DNA of 61,861 bases from CAZXYS01 sp964645005 (GCA_964645005.1 CAZXYS010000026.1:1-61861); one strand, 5' to 3'; positions 42,862-52,197 are shown, numbered from the stretch's first letter. The notes: generated from the letters alone by a model not told the origin. Numbers and translations: made by a program.

Positions 42862-44229
42862 ATGAAAGCAGCAAAATTTGGCGGCACTTCGGTGAAAGAT
42901 GCCGAAGCTCTCGGGAAAGTTCTTGATATTGCGAGTAGGGAAGAGGATAAGACCCTCATCGTAGTATCCGCTTTGTCCGGTGTAACGAATCTTCTTACTG
43001 ATATCATCAATTTCCTCAGAAGCGGCAAAGCACCCAAAAAAGCCGTCATCGACAAATTATTCGACCGCCATTCGGACTTGGCGGAAAATTTAGGTATAAC
43101 ACATGAAGTTAATGAATTCATCGACGACAAAAAATACGAATTCGAGCAGCTCATCTATGCTCTGGACACCCTCGGCGAAACGAGCCCGAAATCCATGGAC
43201 ATGATCCTCAGCTTTGGCGAAATGCTCTCATCGAATCTCATCTACCATTTTTTGAAGAAAAACGGCTTGAAAATAGCCTATCTCGACGCCCGCAAAATAA
43301 TAAACACGGATGCCAAACATACCGAAGCCAATATTGATCTTGAGAAAACCACAGTCAAGATCAATAACATCTGTGTGCCGCTGTTCGACGATTTCGACAT
43401 GGTGATAACGCAGGGCTTCATCGCCGCCGACGGCGAAAACCGCACAACTACTCTCGGCAGAGGCGGCTCGGATTATTCCGCGTCAATCATAGCGTCGATT
43501 ATAGGCGCAGACACGCTCGATATTTGGACTGACGTTGACGGCATCCTCACCTCAAATCCCGCTATCGTCGATAACACGCTGCTAATCAAAAGACTTTCCT
43601 ACACGGAAGCATCAGAGCTTGCTTTCTTTGGCGCAAAGGTACTGCACCCGAAGACCATCCTTCCCGCCGTGCAGAAAGAGATACCCGTTTACATCAAAAA
43701 CACCTTCAGAAGCCAACTCCGCGGCACAGAGATCAAGGGCTTCCGCAGCGCTAAAGAAATAATCAAAGCGGTGACCTTCCGCAAGAATATCTCTGTGATA
43801 AACATTTACTCGAACAGAATGCTCGGCGCGCACGGCTTCCTCTCGAAGGTCTTCGAAGTATTCAAAAAACATGAAACTTCCGTCGATGTTGTCACTACGT
43901 CCGAGGTCAATATCTCTCTCACCATCGACGACGACAGCCATCTCGACAAAATCCGGGCGGAACTGGATAAATTCGCCGAGATAACGGTACATCCAGACCT
44001 CGCTCTGATAGCGGTGATAGGGGAGGGGATCAAGAACACCTCGGGCATTGGTTCTCGTTTTTTCAAGGCGATGGAAGGCATCAATATTTACATGATCTCG
44101 CTCGGCGCTTCGGAAGTGAATCTGAGTATCGTCGTTTCCGAGGATGACGTCGAAAAAGCCGTACAGTTGCTTCACGAGGAATTCTTCAGCAAAGATATGG
44201 ACAACGAAATTTTTGAAAAAATAAATTAA
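42862..44229 (+). CDS. lysC: Aspartate kinase
   Basis: It catalyses the ATP-dependent phosphorylation of aspartate, the first step to lysine, threonine and methionine. The N-terminal KFGGTSV motif, the TTLGRGGSDYSAS loop and two C-terminal ACT domains (about 300-450, including NISVINIYSNRMLGAHGFLSKVFEVF) are visible. The length of 455 residues is normal for a monofunctional enzyme with lysine-type feedback control; no homoserine dehydrogenase is fused. lysA starts 12 nt downstream, so the pair is probably dedicated to lysine and diaminopimelate. Confidence 0.95.
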   Translation: MKAAKFGGTSVKDAEALGKVLDIASREEDKTLIVVSALSGVTNLLTDIINFLRSGKAPKKAVIDKLFDRHSDLAENLGITHEVNEFIDDKKYEFEQLIYALDTLGETSPKSMDMILSFGEMLSSNLIYHFLKKNGLKIAYLDARKIINTDAKHTEANIDLEKTTVKINNICVPLFDDFDMVITQGFIAADGENRTTTLGRGGSDYSASIIASIIGADTLDIWTDVDGILTSNPAIVDNTLLIKRLSYTEASELAFFGAKVLHPKTILPAVQKEIPVYIKNTFRSQLRGTEIKGFRSAKEIIKAVTFRKNISVINIYSNRMLGAHGFLSKVFEVFKKHETSVDVVTTSEVNISLTIDDDSHLDKIRAELDKFAEITVHPDLALIAVIGEGIKNTSGIGSRFFKAMEGINIYMISLGASEVNLSIVVSEDDVEKAVQLLHEEFFSKDMDNEIFEKIN

Positions 44230-44241
44230 GAGGTAAAATAA

Positions 44242-45465
44242 ATGGAAAAAATTGCCGGCTGCGACATTCGCGCTCTCGCTGAAAAATATGGAACCCCGCT
44301 ATATATCTATGATAAATCACGCTTTATCGAAAATTACAACAGGCTGAAATCCGTCTTCGACAATTATTATCCCAAAACGAAGATACATTTTTCCGTGAAA
44401 GCCAACAGCAACATCCACGTGCTCAACGTCTTCAGGGAAGCGGGTGCAGGCGTGGACTGCTCTTCGCCGATAGAGTATCTGCTGGCTCGCAAAGCCGGTT
44501 TCGACCACGCCGAGATTCTCTACACCGGTAACTACGAGGCGGTAGAAGAGTTCAGCGAGATTGATATTGACAAGATCAAAGTCAATCTCGACGACATCAG
44601 CTCTTTCCGCCGCATCATAAAAGCCGGCAAGCCCGGAATTATTTCTTTCAGAATTAATCCCGGTATAGGCAGGGGCGGCTTCGAAGGCATCACCACTGCC
44701 GGCACAGATGCGAAATTCGGCGTCCCCTACGAAATGGCGCAGGAAGGCTACAAACTGGCGAAAGACGCAGGCATAAACCGTTTCGGCATCCACATGATGA
44801 CCGGCTCGAACAATCTTGAGCCCTATTACTTCGCCGAAATCACCGACAAACTGATGACCATAGCGGGCAGTGTCTTCCAGCAGCTCGGCATAAAACCGGA
44901 ATACGTCGATATCGGCGGCGGACTCGGCATCCCGTACCAGGAAGGCGAGGAAGAGCTCAACGTGGACAGAATGGCAAAGCTCGTCAGCGACACCTTCCGC
45001 GAGAAGTGCGACAAATACGGCTTCGGCGAGCCGGAACTGCTGCTCGAGCCGGGGCGCTATCTTGCTGCTGACGCGGGTTATCTCATTTCACGAATAACCG
45101 GCGTTAAGAAAAGCTACAAGACTTTTGTCGGTATCGATTCCGGCATGAACACGCTTATCCGCCCTGCTTTGTACGGCACTCGCCACCGCGTCCACGTTTA
45201 CGGCAAGCACGAGAACGAGGATCTGGTCAGCCTTTGCGGTCAGGTCTGCGAGAACTCGGACATCTTCGCCCGCAACATTCCATTCCCCCGCGTGGAAGAG
45301 GGCGACCTGGTGATCTTCCGTGATGCCGGCGCTTACGGCTTCGTAATGGCTTCGAACTACAACAACCGCCTGCGCCCTGCGGAAGTGCTCGTCGATGGTG
45401 AAAGTGATAAACTGATAAGAAGAAGGGAGCGGATAGAGGATTTGATGGGGATGTATGAGATATAA
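44242..45465 (+). CDS. lysA: Diaminopimelate decarboxylase
   Basis: This PLP enzyme makes L-lysine from meso-diaminopimelate. The alanine-racemase-type barrel begins with HFSVKANSN, where K53 binds PLP. The glycine-rich DIGGGLGIPY holds the phosphate, and the C-terminal domain has CGQVCENSD and GAYGFVMASNYN for substrate binding. GAGG upstream of the ATG is a good ribosome binding site. It follows lysC in an operon, with a DUF2007 gene 8 nt downstream. Confidence 0.95.
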   Translation: MEKIAGCDIRALAEKYGTPLYIYDKSRFIENYNRLKSVFDNYYPKTKIHFSVKANSNIHVLNVFREAGAGVDCSSPIEYLLARKAGFDHAEILYTGNYEAVEEFSEIDIDKIKVNLDDISSFRRIIKAGKPGIISFRINPGIGRGGFEGITTAGTDAKFGVPYEMAQEGYKLAKDAGINRFGIHMMTGSNNLEPYYFAEITDKLMTIAGSVFQQLGIKPEYVDIGGGLGIPYQEGEEELNVDRMAKLVSDTFREKCDKYGFGEPELLLEPGRYLAADAGYLISRITGVKKSYKTFVGIDSGMNTLIRPALYGTRHRVHVYGKHENEDLVSLCGQVCENSDIFARNIPFPRVEEGDLVIFRDAGAYGFVMASNYNNRLRPAEVLVDGESDKLIRRRERIEDLMGMYEI

Positions 45466-45473
45466 AGTGAATT

Positions 45474-45893
45474 ATGAATGACTGGATAACCATATTAACC
45501 TTCTACCAGCCCCATGAAGCGCATGTGGCTGCCGGATATCTCGAAGACAATGGAATAGAGACATTTGTCAAAGATGAGATTACCGCGCAGTTGCAGGGAT
45601 ATATGTCAAATGCCATGGGTGGTGTGAAGCTGCAAGTCAGAGAATCTCAACTCGAGAAAGTGCTGCCGCTTCTCAGAGAGGTCGGCTGCGTTTCCGAAAA
45701 AGATTTTAGCAATTATAAAGCAAGCACGGAAGATCACAGCAATAAAAACCATTGCCCTTACTGCAATTCTAATAATGTTAGAAAAATAAAAACCGGGAAT
45801 ATTATCACAAAATTAGTTAAATTTTTCACTGGTGAAATGCCATCGAAGTCAGGGAAATCCTTTGTTTGCAAGGATTGTCGTAAGCAGTGGTGA
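45474..45893 (+). CDS. DUF2007 protein with C-terminal zinc ribbon
   Basis: The N-terminal ~75 residues match DUF2007, a small ferredoxin-like fold thought to be signal-transducing (HEAHVAAGYLEDNGIETF, GGVKLQVRESQLEKVLPLLRE). The C-terminus carries CPYCNSNNV and CKDCRKQW, two CxxC pairs forming a zinc ribbon. The gene starts 8 nt after lysA, so it is co-transcribed with lysine biosynthesis, though a functional link is not known. Confidence 0.8.
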   Translation: MNDWITILTFYQPHEAHVAAGYLEDNGIETFVKDEITAQLQGYMSNAMGGVKLQVRESQLEKVLPLLREVGCVSEKDFSNYKASTEDHSNKNHCPYCNSNNVRKIKTGNIITKLVKFFTGEMPSKSGKSFVCKDCRKQW

Positions 45894-46011
45894 ACTTGTA
45901 TAGTTTGGTTTTAAAAAAGTAGAAATTGTATGTATTGATATAAATAGTTAAGATTATAGATTTGTTGAATCGTATGTTATTTAAGATTTTAATTTAATAT
46001 ATAGTACTTTA

Positions 46012-46644
46012 ATGAAATATTATTTTGTAGATATTAATCCAAAAATTACTGATGCCTGGAAGAAAGTATTTGAAGGTATTGACTCTGTTGAGGTCAGGAA
46101 TCAATCGATTTTTGATCTGGAAAGTGATGCAATAGTGAGTCCCGCAAATAGCTTTGGTTTCATGAATGGCGGGATAGATTTTGCAATTTCAAAAAAATTG
46201 GGATGGCATATTGAAAAACGACTTCAAAAAATAATAAGAGAAAAGTATTTTGGCGAACTTTTAGTTGGGCAGGCGGCTGTTGTCGAGACTGACAACCCGA
46301 AATTTCCGTTTTTGATATCAGCGCCAACTATGAGAAATCCAATGACTATTCTGCACACGCCCAATGTTTACCTGGCTATGAAAGCAATACTAACTTTAGT
46401 AAATTATGGGATATTCGAAGATAAAACACCAATAAATAAACAAATTAAGACCATAGCGATACCGGGTTTGGGGACCGGAGTAGGACAGGTCCCGCCGTTA
46501 ATAAGTGCCCGTCAAATGAGAATAGCATGGGAAGACGTTAATAATGAAAAATTCAAGTCGGAAGAGGGGTGGAAAGAGATGCGGTCGAACTATGCATATT
46601 TTTTTACACATGATGAGAAGGATTTAGATTATGATATACCTTGA
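46012..46644 (+). CDS. Macrodomain protein
   Basis: This 210-residue single macrodomain has DAIVSPANSFGFMNGGID near residue 40, the ADP-ribose-binding loop (the usual VNAAN reads VSPAN), and TIAIPGLGTGVGQVPP near 150 for the phosphate loop. It may bind or hydrolyse ADP-ribose modifications or a related ligand. It differs in subtype from the macrodomain at 52216-52749. It is monocistronic, with AT-rich flanks and a hairpin just downstream. Confidence 0.85.
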   Translation: MKYYFVDINPKITDAWKKVFEGIDSVEVRNQSIFDLESDAIVSPANSFGFMNGGIDFAISKKLGWHIEKRLQKIIREKYFGELLVGQAAVVETDNPKFPFLISAPTMRNPMTILHTPNVYLAMKAILTLVNYGIFEDKTPINKQIKTIAIPGLGTGVGQVPPLISARQMRIAWEDVNNEKFKSEEGWKEMRSNYAYFFTHDEKDLDYDIP

Positions 46645-46960
46645 GAAAAATAAGAGATTGCTATTAAGATATTCAAATCTGATATCTTAAACCAACACCT
46701 AATGGCTAATGTTGATTATCAGTATAACTGCTGCAAATTGATTATTAACAAAAATAATCTCTGCGAGGAATTCTTCGACCTGAAAACTGGGATTACCGCT
46801 GAAATTCTATAAATTATTCAAGTTATGTATTCCAATTGGGCATAATTGGCGATCTTTCCTAATAATATGGAAGCAAAAGCTATCTGCCCGCCGCCATAAA
46901 AAAAATAGAGCCGATCCACACAGAACCGGCGCTATTATAAATTTATTTCTCTACCGACTA
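46645..46960. other. Intergenic region between convergent genes
   Basis: No gene is visible. Arms TTAAGATAT (46664-46672) and ATATCTTAA (46682-46690) form a 9-bp hairpin 20 nt after the macrodomain stop, a possible transcript end without a T-run. The terminator of the opposite-strand gene lies at 46896-46935. Confidence 0.5.
46896..46935 (-). terminator. Intrinsic terminator for DUF6580 gene
   Basis: On the minus strand, arms ATAGCGCCG and CGGCTCTAT (one mismatch) form a hairpin followed by eight T residues. It lies about 25 nt downstream of the stop codon of the gene at 46961-47491. Confidence 0.75.
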
Positions 46961-47491
46961 TCAGCTATTAGCTGCGGGGGAAAGCTGCGGTATATATCTT
47001 TCCGCCATCGCAAAGCCGCCGAATAATACGACAGTATAAGCCATATTGCCGAACAGAGCATTTCTGAAGAACGGCAGCGCGTTAGTATAGCACAGAGTCA
47101 ATCCGCTTAGGTCGAGCGTGTACATACCCGACAGCAGCCATACGGAAAAGTTGGTTACCACGAAAAACAGCACCGACCCGCCAAGCGAAGCCAGGACAAT
47201 TCTGCCGGGAGATTTTTTCTGCCGCAGATAAAATCCAAGCGCTACAACTGCCGCAAAGCAAAGGTAAACCGCAAACATAGATGAATGTAATCCGAAAAAC
47301 AGATCGCTAATGAACATTGCCGCAATCGGCAGTGCAAACGCCAGATTTTTATTCCCGATATATGCGCCGCCGAAAAGAGCCATCGCTAAAAGTGGTGTTA
47401 CATTCGGGGGGTGGGGTAGTAATCTCGTTACTGCCGCCAAAGCTATGATCCCAACTATGGCTAAATTTCTTGTGTTTAGTATTTGCTTCAT
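46961..47491 (-). CDS. DUF6580 family integral membrane protein
   Basis: About five to six hydrophobic helices span 176 residues. LLPHPPNVTPLLAMALFGGAYIG near the N-terminus, ALPIAAMFISDLFFGLH and the C-terminal GNMAYTVVLFGGFAMAE are features of DUF6580, a family resembling the S-components of ECF vitamin transporters. The substrate is unknown and no energising ATPase is nearby. ATG 47491 is preferred over a TTG four codons upstream. Confidence 0.8.
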   Translation of the reverse strand: MKQILNTRNLAIVGIIALAAVTRLLPHPPNVTPLLAMALFGGAYIGNKNLAFALPIAAMFISDLFFGLHSSMFAVYLCFAAVVALGFYLRQKKSPGRIVLASLGGSVLFFVVTNFSVWLLSGMYTLDLSGLTLCYTNALPFFRNALFGNMAYTVVLFGGFAMAERYIPQLSPAANS

Positions 47492-47843
47492 ACCATTACT
47501 CAAATTTTAATTCAACTTACTTTATTTAACTAACTAGGTTACGAATTTAAGCATTTTTCATTAAAATTCCTACTTTGAGATCAAAAAGACTTACGAAATG
47601 CAGTTGAGGGGTAATTTATAAAAGAGCATTCTTCGATAGGGAAGATATATTGGATTCAATCGTATTCAATAAAAGATATTTATTTGTAGTCGAAAGGGTA
47701 TATATTGATTATAAGCCATCCGGATTTTAAAACATATTAGTTTACATAATACAGATTATATTGCGTAATATATATTAAAAAAAATATTAATTCAAGGTAA
47801 ATAACTTCTAAGAATAGATTTACGAACACTCAATCAAATAATC
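47492..47843. other. Gene-free AT-rich region
   Basis: These 350 nt hold no gene. I looked for a cobalamin- or thiamine-type riboswitch upstream of the S-component-like gene and saw no recognisable core. Only A/T-rich sequence is evident. Confidence 0.5.
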
Positions 47844-48035
47844 TTAATCTTCATTTTCCTTTTTATCAGGTTTCTCTTCATCCTGGATATAATTTCTAAG
47901 CACTTTGATAATATCGTCATCTTTTTTGTTGATCTTATCAGCCAGCTTCTTTTTCATTTCATCTACAAGTTGCTCCTTATAGATTCTATCTTCATCTTTC
48001 TCATCCTTTTTCGTGAGATCATCTTTATCTGCCAT
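47844..48035 (-). CDS. Small highly charged protein
   Basis: The 63-residue form starts at ATG 48035, with AGGAG 7 nt upstream; a longer in-frame form lacks a ribosome binding site and would add a hydrophobic leader. The protein is almost entirely Lys/Asp/Glu (MADKDDLTKKDEKDEDR) with a helical middle (QLVDEMKKKLADKINKKDDD). I know no family. It could be a nucleic-acid- or protein-binding helix, and it is isolated from other genes. Confidence 0.6.
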   Translation of the reverse strand: MADKDDLTKKDEKDEDRIYKEQLVDEMKKKLADKINKKDDDIIKVLRNYIQDEEKPDKKENED

Positions 48036-48594
48036 CGCTGCACTCCTAATTATGGAACATTTATATAAATATAACGAATTTGAGATGATTCTAATTATAA
48101 AAATTAATTGTAATTTAAAATTTTCGCCTATTATAATATAGGCTAATGGCAAACGATTAGAGGCTAATGGTTTAAGATAATAGCTTTATAATAAATTTTA
48201 TATTTTGTAAGAATGTATGTTTAAAATATTGAAATATAGTTAGTTGTGATATATTTCGTCATTTGTCGAAATGTAATATAATCTCTGCAAATATTTGAAA
48301 TAACAAGTGATTATAGCAATACCTTTAAATAATTTTTATGTTTCATAAGAATAATATTTCATACTATTCGTGTAAAGTAATGACAATAAATGAAATATAA
48401 TATTTCGTTTGTTATCGAAGTGACATTAGTGACGCAATAACATATTACTTTTTAATAACTTATAAGATATAGTTGATAGTTTAAAGGTAGGAACCAAACA
48501 TTCTCTTAAAGCATATCTATAAATATTTGGAATATATCGAATTATAACAATGCTATTGAGTGACGAAATAAGAAATACTCTAACCGTTAGCCAT
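48036..48594. other. Gene-free AT-rich region
   Basis: No gene is supported in this 560-nt stretch. It contains one 7-nt phased array (48141-48176) and otherwise low-complexity A/T sequence with repeated ATAATATTTC-like words. The right end lies immediately after the dihydroorotase-like stop codon. Confidence 0.5.
48141..48176 (+). repeat. 7-nt phased tandem repeat
   Basis: Heptads are GGCTAAT, GGCAAAC, GATTAGA, GGCTAAT and GGTTTAA. It is a member of the GG-phased family. Confidence 0.7.
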
Positions 48595-49878
48595 TTACAG
48601 CCTACATCTATAAACCTGCCCATTATTAATAGCATATTTCGGTTTTCCTTTGAGAGGGTAGCCGTCAAAAGGCGTGTTTTGTGCTTTAGACTTAAACTGT
48701 TCCCTGTCAACCGTCCAGTTTTCATTCGGCGCAACGATAGTCAGGTTAGCTTCTCTCCCCTCTTCAATCATTACTTGCGGTAATTTTAGCAATTTTCGCG
48801 GGTTGACAGTTATCTTTTCAATGAGTGTGTTCAGATCGATGTGCCCTTTATGAACAAGGTAAGTCATACATAAGCCGAATAAAGTCTCGAGTCCTATGAT
48901 CCCATACGGCGAAATTTCGAATTCCACTTCCTTTTCATGCAGGGCGTGCGGTTTGTGATCGCTGACGATGCAGTCGATAGTTCCGTCGGCAAGCCCTTCG
49001 AAGATCGCATCTATATCGCGCTGCCTCCTAAGCGGCGGATTCACTTTATAATTCGTATCGAAAGTAGAGATCTTCCTGTCATCGAGCACAAAATAATGCG
49101 GTGCCACTTCGGATGATATTCGCAAACCCCGCTTTTTCGCTTCCCTTACTGTTCGCACCGATCCTTGCGTACTAAGATGAGATACATGAAATCTGCGCTT
49201 ATCGCAATATTCGGATAGCAATATATCGCGCGCGACAATCATTTCCTCGGCAACAAACGGATACCCCTTCAGTCCGAGTTTATCCGAAAGGGCGCCCTCA
49301 TTCATCGAAAAATCCTCCGTAAGTGACATTTCCTGACAGTTTTGCGATATAAGCATATCTTTAGTGCCGGCATAATCGAAAACCCGTCGCATAACCTCCG
49401 GGCTCTGTACTGAGGCAGGCTCGTCAGTAAGCATTTTGACGCCATGATCGTAAAGTTCTATCATTGGACTGAGGTGAGTACCTTCCCTGCCTTTAGTCAG
49501 AGCCGCCGAAATATTTATATCGACGAGCATATCTTTTGCTATTTGTTTGATATATTCCACAACAACAGCATTATCTATAACAGGATCCGTATCCGGCATT
49601 ATTAGAACGCCTGTAAAACCGCCATTAGCCGCAGCCTGCGTCCCCGTCTTCATATTTTCCTTGTATTCGTAACCCGGCTCGCAGAAATGAACATGCATAT
49701 CAAAAAAGCCAGGCGTACAGACCATCTCGCTGCCATCAACATGTTCCGTATCATTATCAAGATTCGGCTTATCCATATTGAGATATTCGATCGTGCCGTC
49801 CTTGGCCCACAGATTCATTCGTTTGTCTAACTTCTGGGCGGGATTCAGTATCCTTATGTTGCTGAAAAATATATTCAC
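48595..49878 (-). CDS. pyrC: Dihydroorotase-like amidohydrolase with altered active site
   Basis: Class I dihydroorotases close or open the dihydroorotate ring in pyrimidine synthesis. The overall fold and GFFDMHVHF (H62, H64), HVSHLST, KVNPPLR and SDHKPH (D307) are kept. However, the usual HxHxREPG reads HVHFCEPG (Arg to Cys66), PNTxP reads PDTDP (Asn to Asp96), the SDDG loop reads TDEP, and the HCED-type His reads NCQE (N180). Activity is therefore doubtful; it may be a non-catalytic partner of aspartate transcarbamoylase or have another substrate. The GTG start at 49878 has AGGAGG 4 nt upstream; the ATG at 49896 would sit before that site. Confidence 0.75.
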   Translation of the reverse strand: MNIFFSNIRILNPAQKLDKRMNLWAKDGTIEYLNMDKPNLDNDTEHVDGSEMVCTPGFFDMHVHFCEPGYEYKENMKTGTQAAANGGFTGVLIMPDTDPVIDNAVVVEYIKQIAKDMLVDINISAALTKGREGTHLSPMIELYDHGVKMLTDEPASVQSPEVMRRVFDYAGTKDMLISQNCQEMSLTEDFSMNEGALSDKLGLKGYPFVAEEMIVARDILLSEYCDKRRFHVSHLSTQGSVRTVREAKKRGLRISSEVAPHYFVLDDRKISTFDTNYKVNPPLRRQRDIDAIFEGLADGTIDCIVSDHKPHALHEKEVEFEISPYGIIGLETLFGLCMTYLVHKGHIDLNTLIEKITVNPRKLLKLPQVMIEEGREANLTIVAPNENWTVDREQFKSKAQNTPFDGYPLKGKPKYAINNGQVYRCRL

Positions 49879-49984
49879 TTTTCCTCCTGGATTCATTTAT
49901 GCCGTTGCTAATTATTAACATTAAAGGATGGTAAAAATAAGGATTTATATTAAATTTTGCGAATAAAAAGGTAATTTTTTTGAT

Positions 49985-51217
49985 CTATGACATTTTATTA
50001 CCATTCCTCAGCGTCATCATCGTCACTTCCGGCGGCATGAAAAGCCTTACAGGGGGTCCAACGGTGCCAATTCCCCGATTGACATAGAGATATTGGCCGC
50101 GGTCTCTGTAAAGTCCCGCCCAGTGCTTATAAACCATCTGCACCGGTGACAGAAATCTGCCGAAAAGCTCGACGCCAACCTGTCCGCCGTGCGTATGCCC
50201 GGAAAGCATAAGATCGACCGGTAGATTCCTGCGGACAGTTCTGTCCCAGTTAGTGGGATCGTGGCATAGCATAAGAGTGGGATGACTATCGGAAAGTCCG
50301 TCCATAGCCTTGTCGAAGTCGGCATAGCTGCTTTTCCAGCTTGCATTGTCGACGCTGGCTATCTGCAATTTGGAGTTATTTACTTCAATAGCGTCATTTT
50401 CGTTGATTAACATTTTTATCCCGTAATGATTGAGTCTGGCGATCAATTCATTATGGTCTTTGCTATCCATGTAATGATCGTGATTCCCAAGGCAGCCAAA
50501 TACGCCGTACTTTGATTCGAAATTCTTCAGATATTTGTCAAATCCTTCCAACTCTTCCGGTATAAAGTTCACGAAATCGCCGGTAAAGAAGACTAAATCC
50601 GGTTTAAGCCCGTTGACAATCTCTCTTGTATCTTTTATTGGATCAATACTGCTGAATGAACCGAGATGAAGGTCAGATACCTGCGCTATCCTCATTCCAT
50701 CAAAATCCGCAGGCAAATTCCTGATTGGTACGTCAACTTCATGGACGGTATAATCATATCGCGTACGGAAAATGCCATTCGCAGTGATAATAAAAGGAAC
50801 TGCTGACAGTCCCCAGCTCATCTCCGTCATAAATTTTCTTCGGGAATCTATATTTGTTGAGTTGACAGGTTCGGCTTTTTTATAGCGTTCATCTTTCTTT
50901 TGGAATCTGAATCTTGAGAATTTTACTGAGTTGACAACGATCATTATCGGAACAACAATAAATTTGGGAACATACCATATTCCCAATACTACATTCCAGA
51001 ATGTCTCGAAACCGCGGATGTATTGCCAGTTCAGCCTGAGAACAAAGGCAGCTGCAGCCATGAGGAACATTACTATCGCTAATCCCCATGGTATCCTGTA
51101 TAGTAATTCGTTCCAACTTTGTTTCTTTACATATCTGGTCCAGTTTTTAAGAAAATAATAATCGAATGCTAAAATAATTATCGAAACGATTATGTAAAAA
51201 GGAATAAATTTTGTCAT
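49985..51217 (-). CDS. Membrane-anchored metallophosphoesterase
   Basis: Three to four N-terminal hydrophobic helices (about 5-100) are followed by a calcineurin-like phosphoesterase domain (about 165-400): the metal motifs QVSDLHLGS, FTGDFVNF, GCLGNHDHY, CHDP and SGHTHGGQ. The order matches YaeI/YkuE-type enzymes, some of which act on UDP-2,3-diacylglucosamine or other phosphodiesters; the substrate is not predictable. Near residue 125 a Tat-like SRRKFMTEM precedes a hydrophobic stretch. It lies 106 nt upstream of the dihydroorotase-like gene on the same strand. Confidence 0.9.
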   Translation of the reverse strand: MTKFIPFYIIVSIIILAFDYYFLKNWTRYVKKQSWNELLYRIPWGLAIVMFLMAAAAFVLRLNWQYIRGFETFWNVVLGIWYVPKFIVVPIMIVVNSVKFSRFRFQKKDERYKKAEPVNSTNIDSRRKFMTEMSWGLSAVPFIITANGIFRTRYDYTVHEVDVPIRNLPADFDGMRIAQVSDLHLGSFSSIDPIKDTREIVNGLKPDLVFFTGDFVNFIPEELEGFDKYLKNFESKYGVFGCLGNHDHYMDSKDHNELIARLNHYGIKMLINENDAIEVNNSKLQIASVDNASWKSSYADFDKAMDGLSDSHPTLMLCHDPTNWDRTVRRNLPVDLMLSGHTHGGQVGVELFGRFLSPVQMVYKHWAGLYRDRGQYLYVNRGIGTVGPPVRLFMPPEVTMMTLRNGNKMS

Positions 51218-51639
51218 GAATTTTTAATTTTTTTGTTTTTTTCTAAAATTTTTTCGTAATCGACGTTTTTTGAATTTAATTCTTGTTTATTTTACACTAT
51301 ATTAACCTGTATGATATCATTTCCTTGTTGTAACAAAGCGCTTTAGCGCTTTGCAATGAGTTAGAGAAAATTCTAATTAGCAGCAAGCTAAAGCTTGCTG
51401 TTACGAGGTTTTCTTATTTACTGTAATGTGACTATCTGAATATTCGTAATTAATCATATATGTTGCAAATAAATTAGGAAATGATATGATTACTTCGCTT
51501 AAAACATTTTCAAATATAATAATTATTCGAATTTTAAGCAATGGATGGAAAAAAAATTATAAAATTAACCTGATAAATTTACGTGTTAAACAAACAAAAT
51601 TGCGAAATTGTATGTATAATTAATATAGAGGTTAAAACT
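51218..51639. other. Divergent intergenic region with paired hairpins
   Basis: This 420-nt A/T-rich gap holds promoters for the metallophosphoesterase and the redoxin operon. It contains the paired-hairpin element at 51311-51405 and no gene. AGAGG at about 51626-51630 serves the redoxin start. Confidence 0.6.
51311..51405 (-). repeat. BIME-like pair of palindromes, inverted copy
   Basis: Hairpin B lies at 51334-51353 (arms CAAAGCGCT and AGCGCTTTG, centre TT) and hairpin A at 51381-51400 (arms CAGCAAGCT and AGCTTGCTG, centre AA). Read on the minus strand the order is again A then B, followed by AAGGAAATGATAT, the same flank as in the 136-bp array. Confidence 0.85.
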
Positions 51640-52197
51640 ATGGCAGATACTCCATCCACCATGGTCGAACTCGGTACAAAAGCGCCGGATTTCAATTTAC
51701 CGGACACTGTTTCCGGGAAACACGTTTCTCTCGACGACGTAAAATCCGGTAAAGCAACAGTTGTGATGTTCCTATGTAATCACTGTCCTTACGTAAAAAA
51801 TATAAACAAGGCTTTGGTTGAATTCACAAATAAATATATGGAAAAAGGAATTTCATTCGTAGGAATAAGTTCGAATGATGTTAATAATTACCCAGAAGAT
51901 TCTCCTGAGAAGATGAAAGAAGTGGCTCAACAGCTGGGATATAAATTCCCATACCTTTATGATGAAACTCAGGAAGTGGCTAAAGTTTATGACGCTGCCT
52001 GCACCCCGGATTTCTTCGTTTTCGACACAGATCTTAAGCTGGTATACCGCGGGCAGTTCGATAATTCCCGCCCCGGCAACAATATTCAGCCCACAGGTGA
52101 AGACCTCGGCAGAGCACTGGATAGTATACTCGAAGGAAAACCAGTACCTGAAGATCAGAAGCCAAGCTTGGGCTGCAATATTAAGTGGAAGAAGTAG
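51640..52197 (+). CDS. Redoxin / thioredoxin-family peroxiredoxin-like protein
   Basis: This AhpC/TSA-type thioredoxin fold has FLCNHCPYVKNI with a CXXC pair (C46, C49), followed by GISSND and CTPDFFVFD. The family (185 residues, close to usual length) is common in marine and environmental bacteria and is annotated as a thiol-disulfide or peroxide reductase. No signal peptide is present once the start is set at ATG 51640 (AGAGG 9 nt upstream), so the protein is cytosolic. The macrodomain gene begins 18 nt downstream. Confidence 0.88.
   Translation: MADTPSTMVELGTKAPDFNLPDTVSGKHVSLDDVKSGKATVVMFLCNHCPYVKNINKALVEFTNKYMEKGISFVGISSNDVNNYPEDSPEKMKEVAQQLGYKFPYLYDETQEVAKVYDAACTPDFFVFDTDLKLVYRGQFDNSRPGNNIQPTGEDLGRALDSILEGKPVPEDQKPSLGCNIKWKK

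Noticed and set aside
47492..47843. Possible riboswitch upstream of the DUF6580 S-component-like gene.
   Set aside because: No conserved cobalamin, thiamine, folate or preQ1 core could be found, only A/T-rich sequence.
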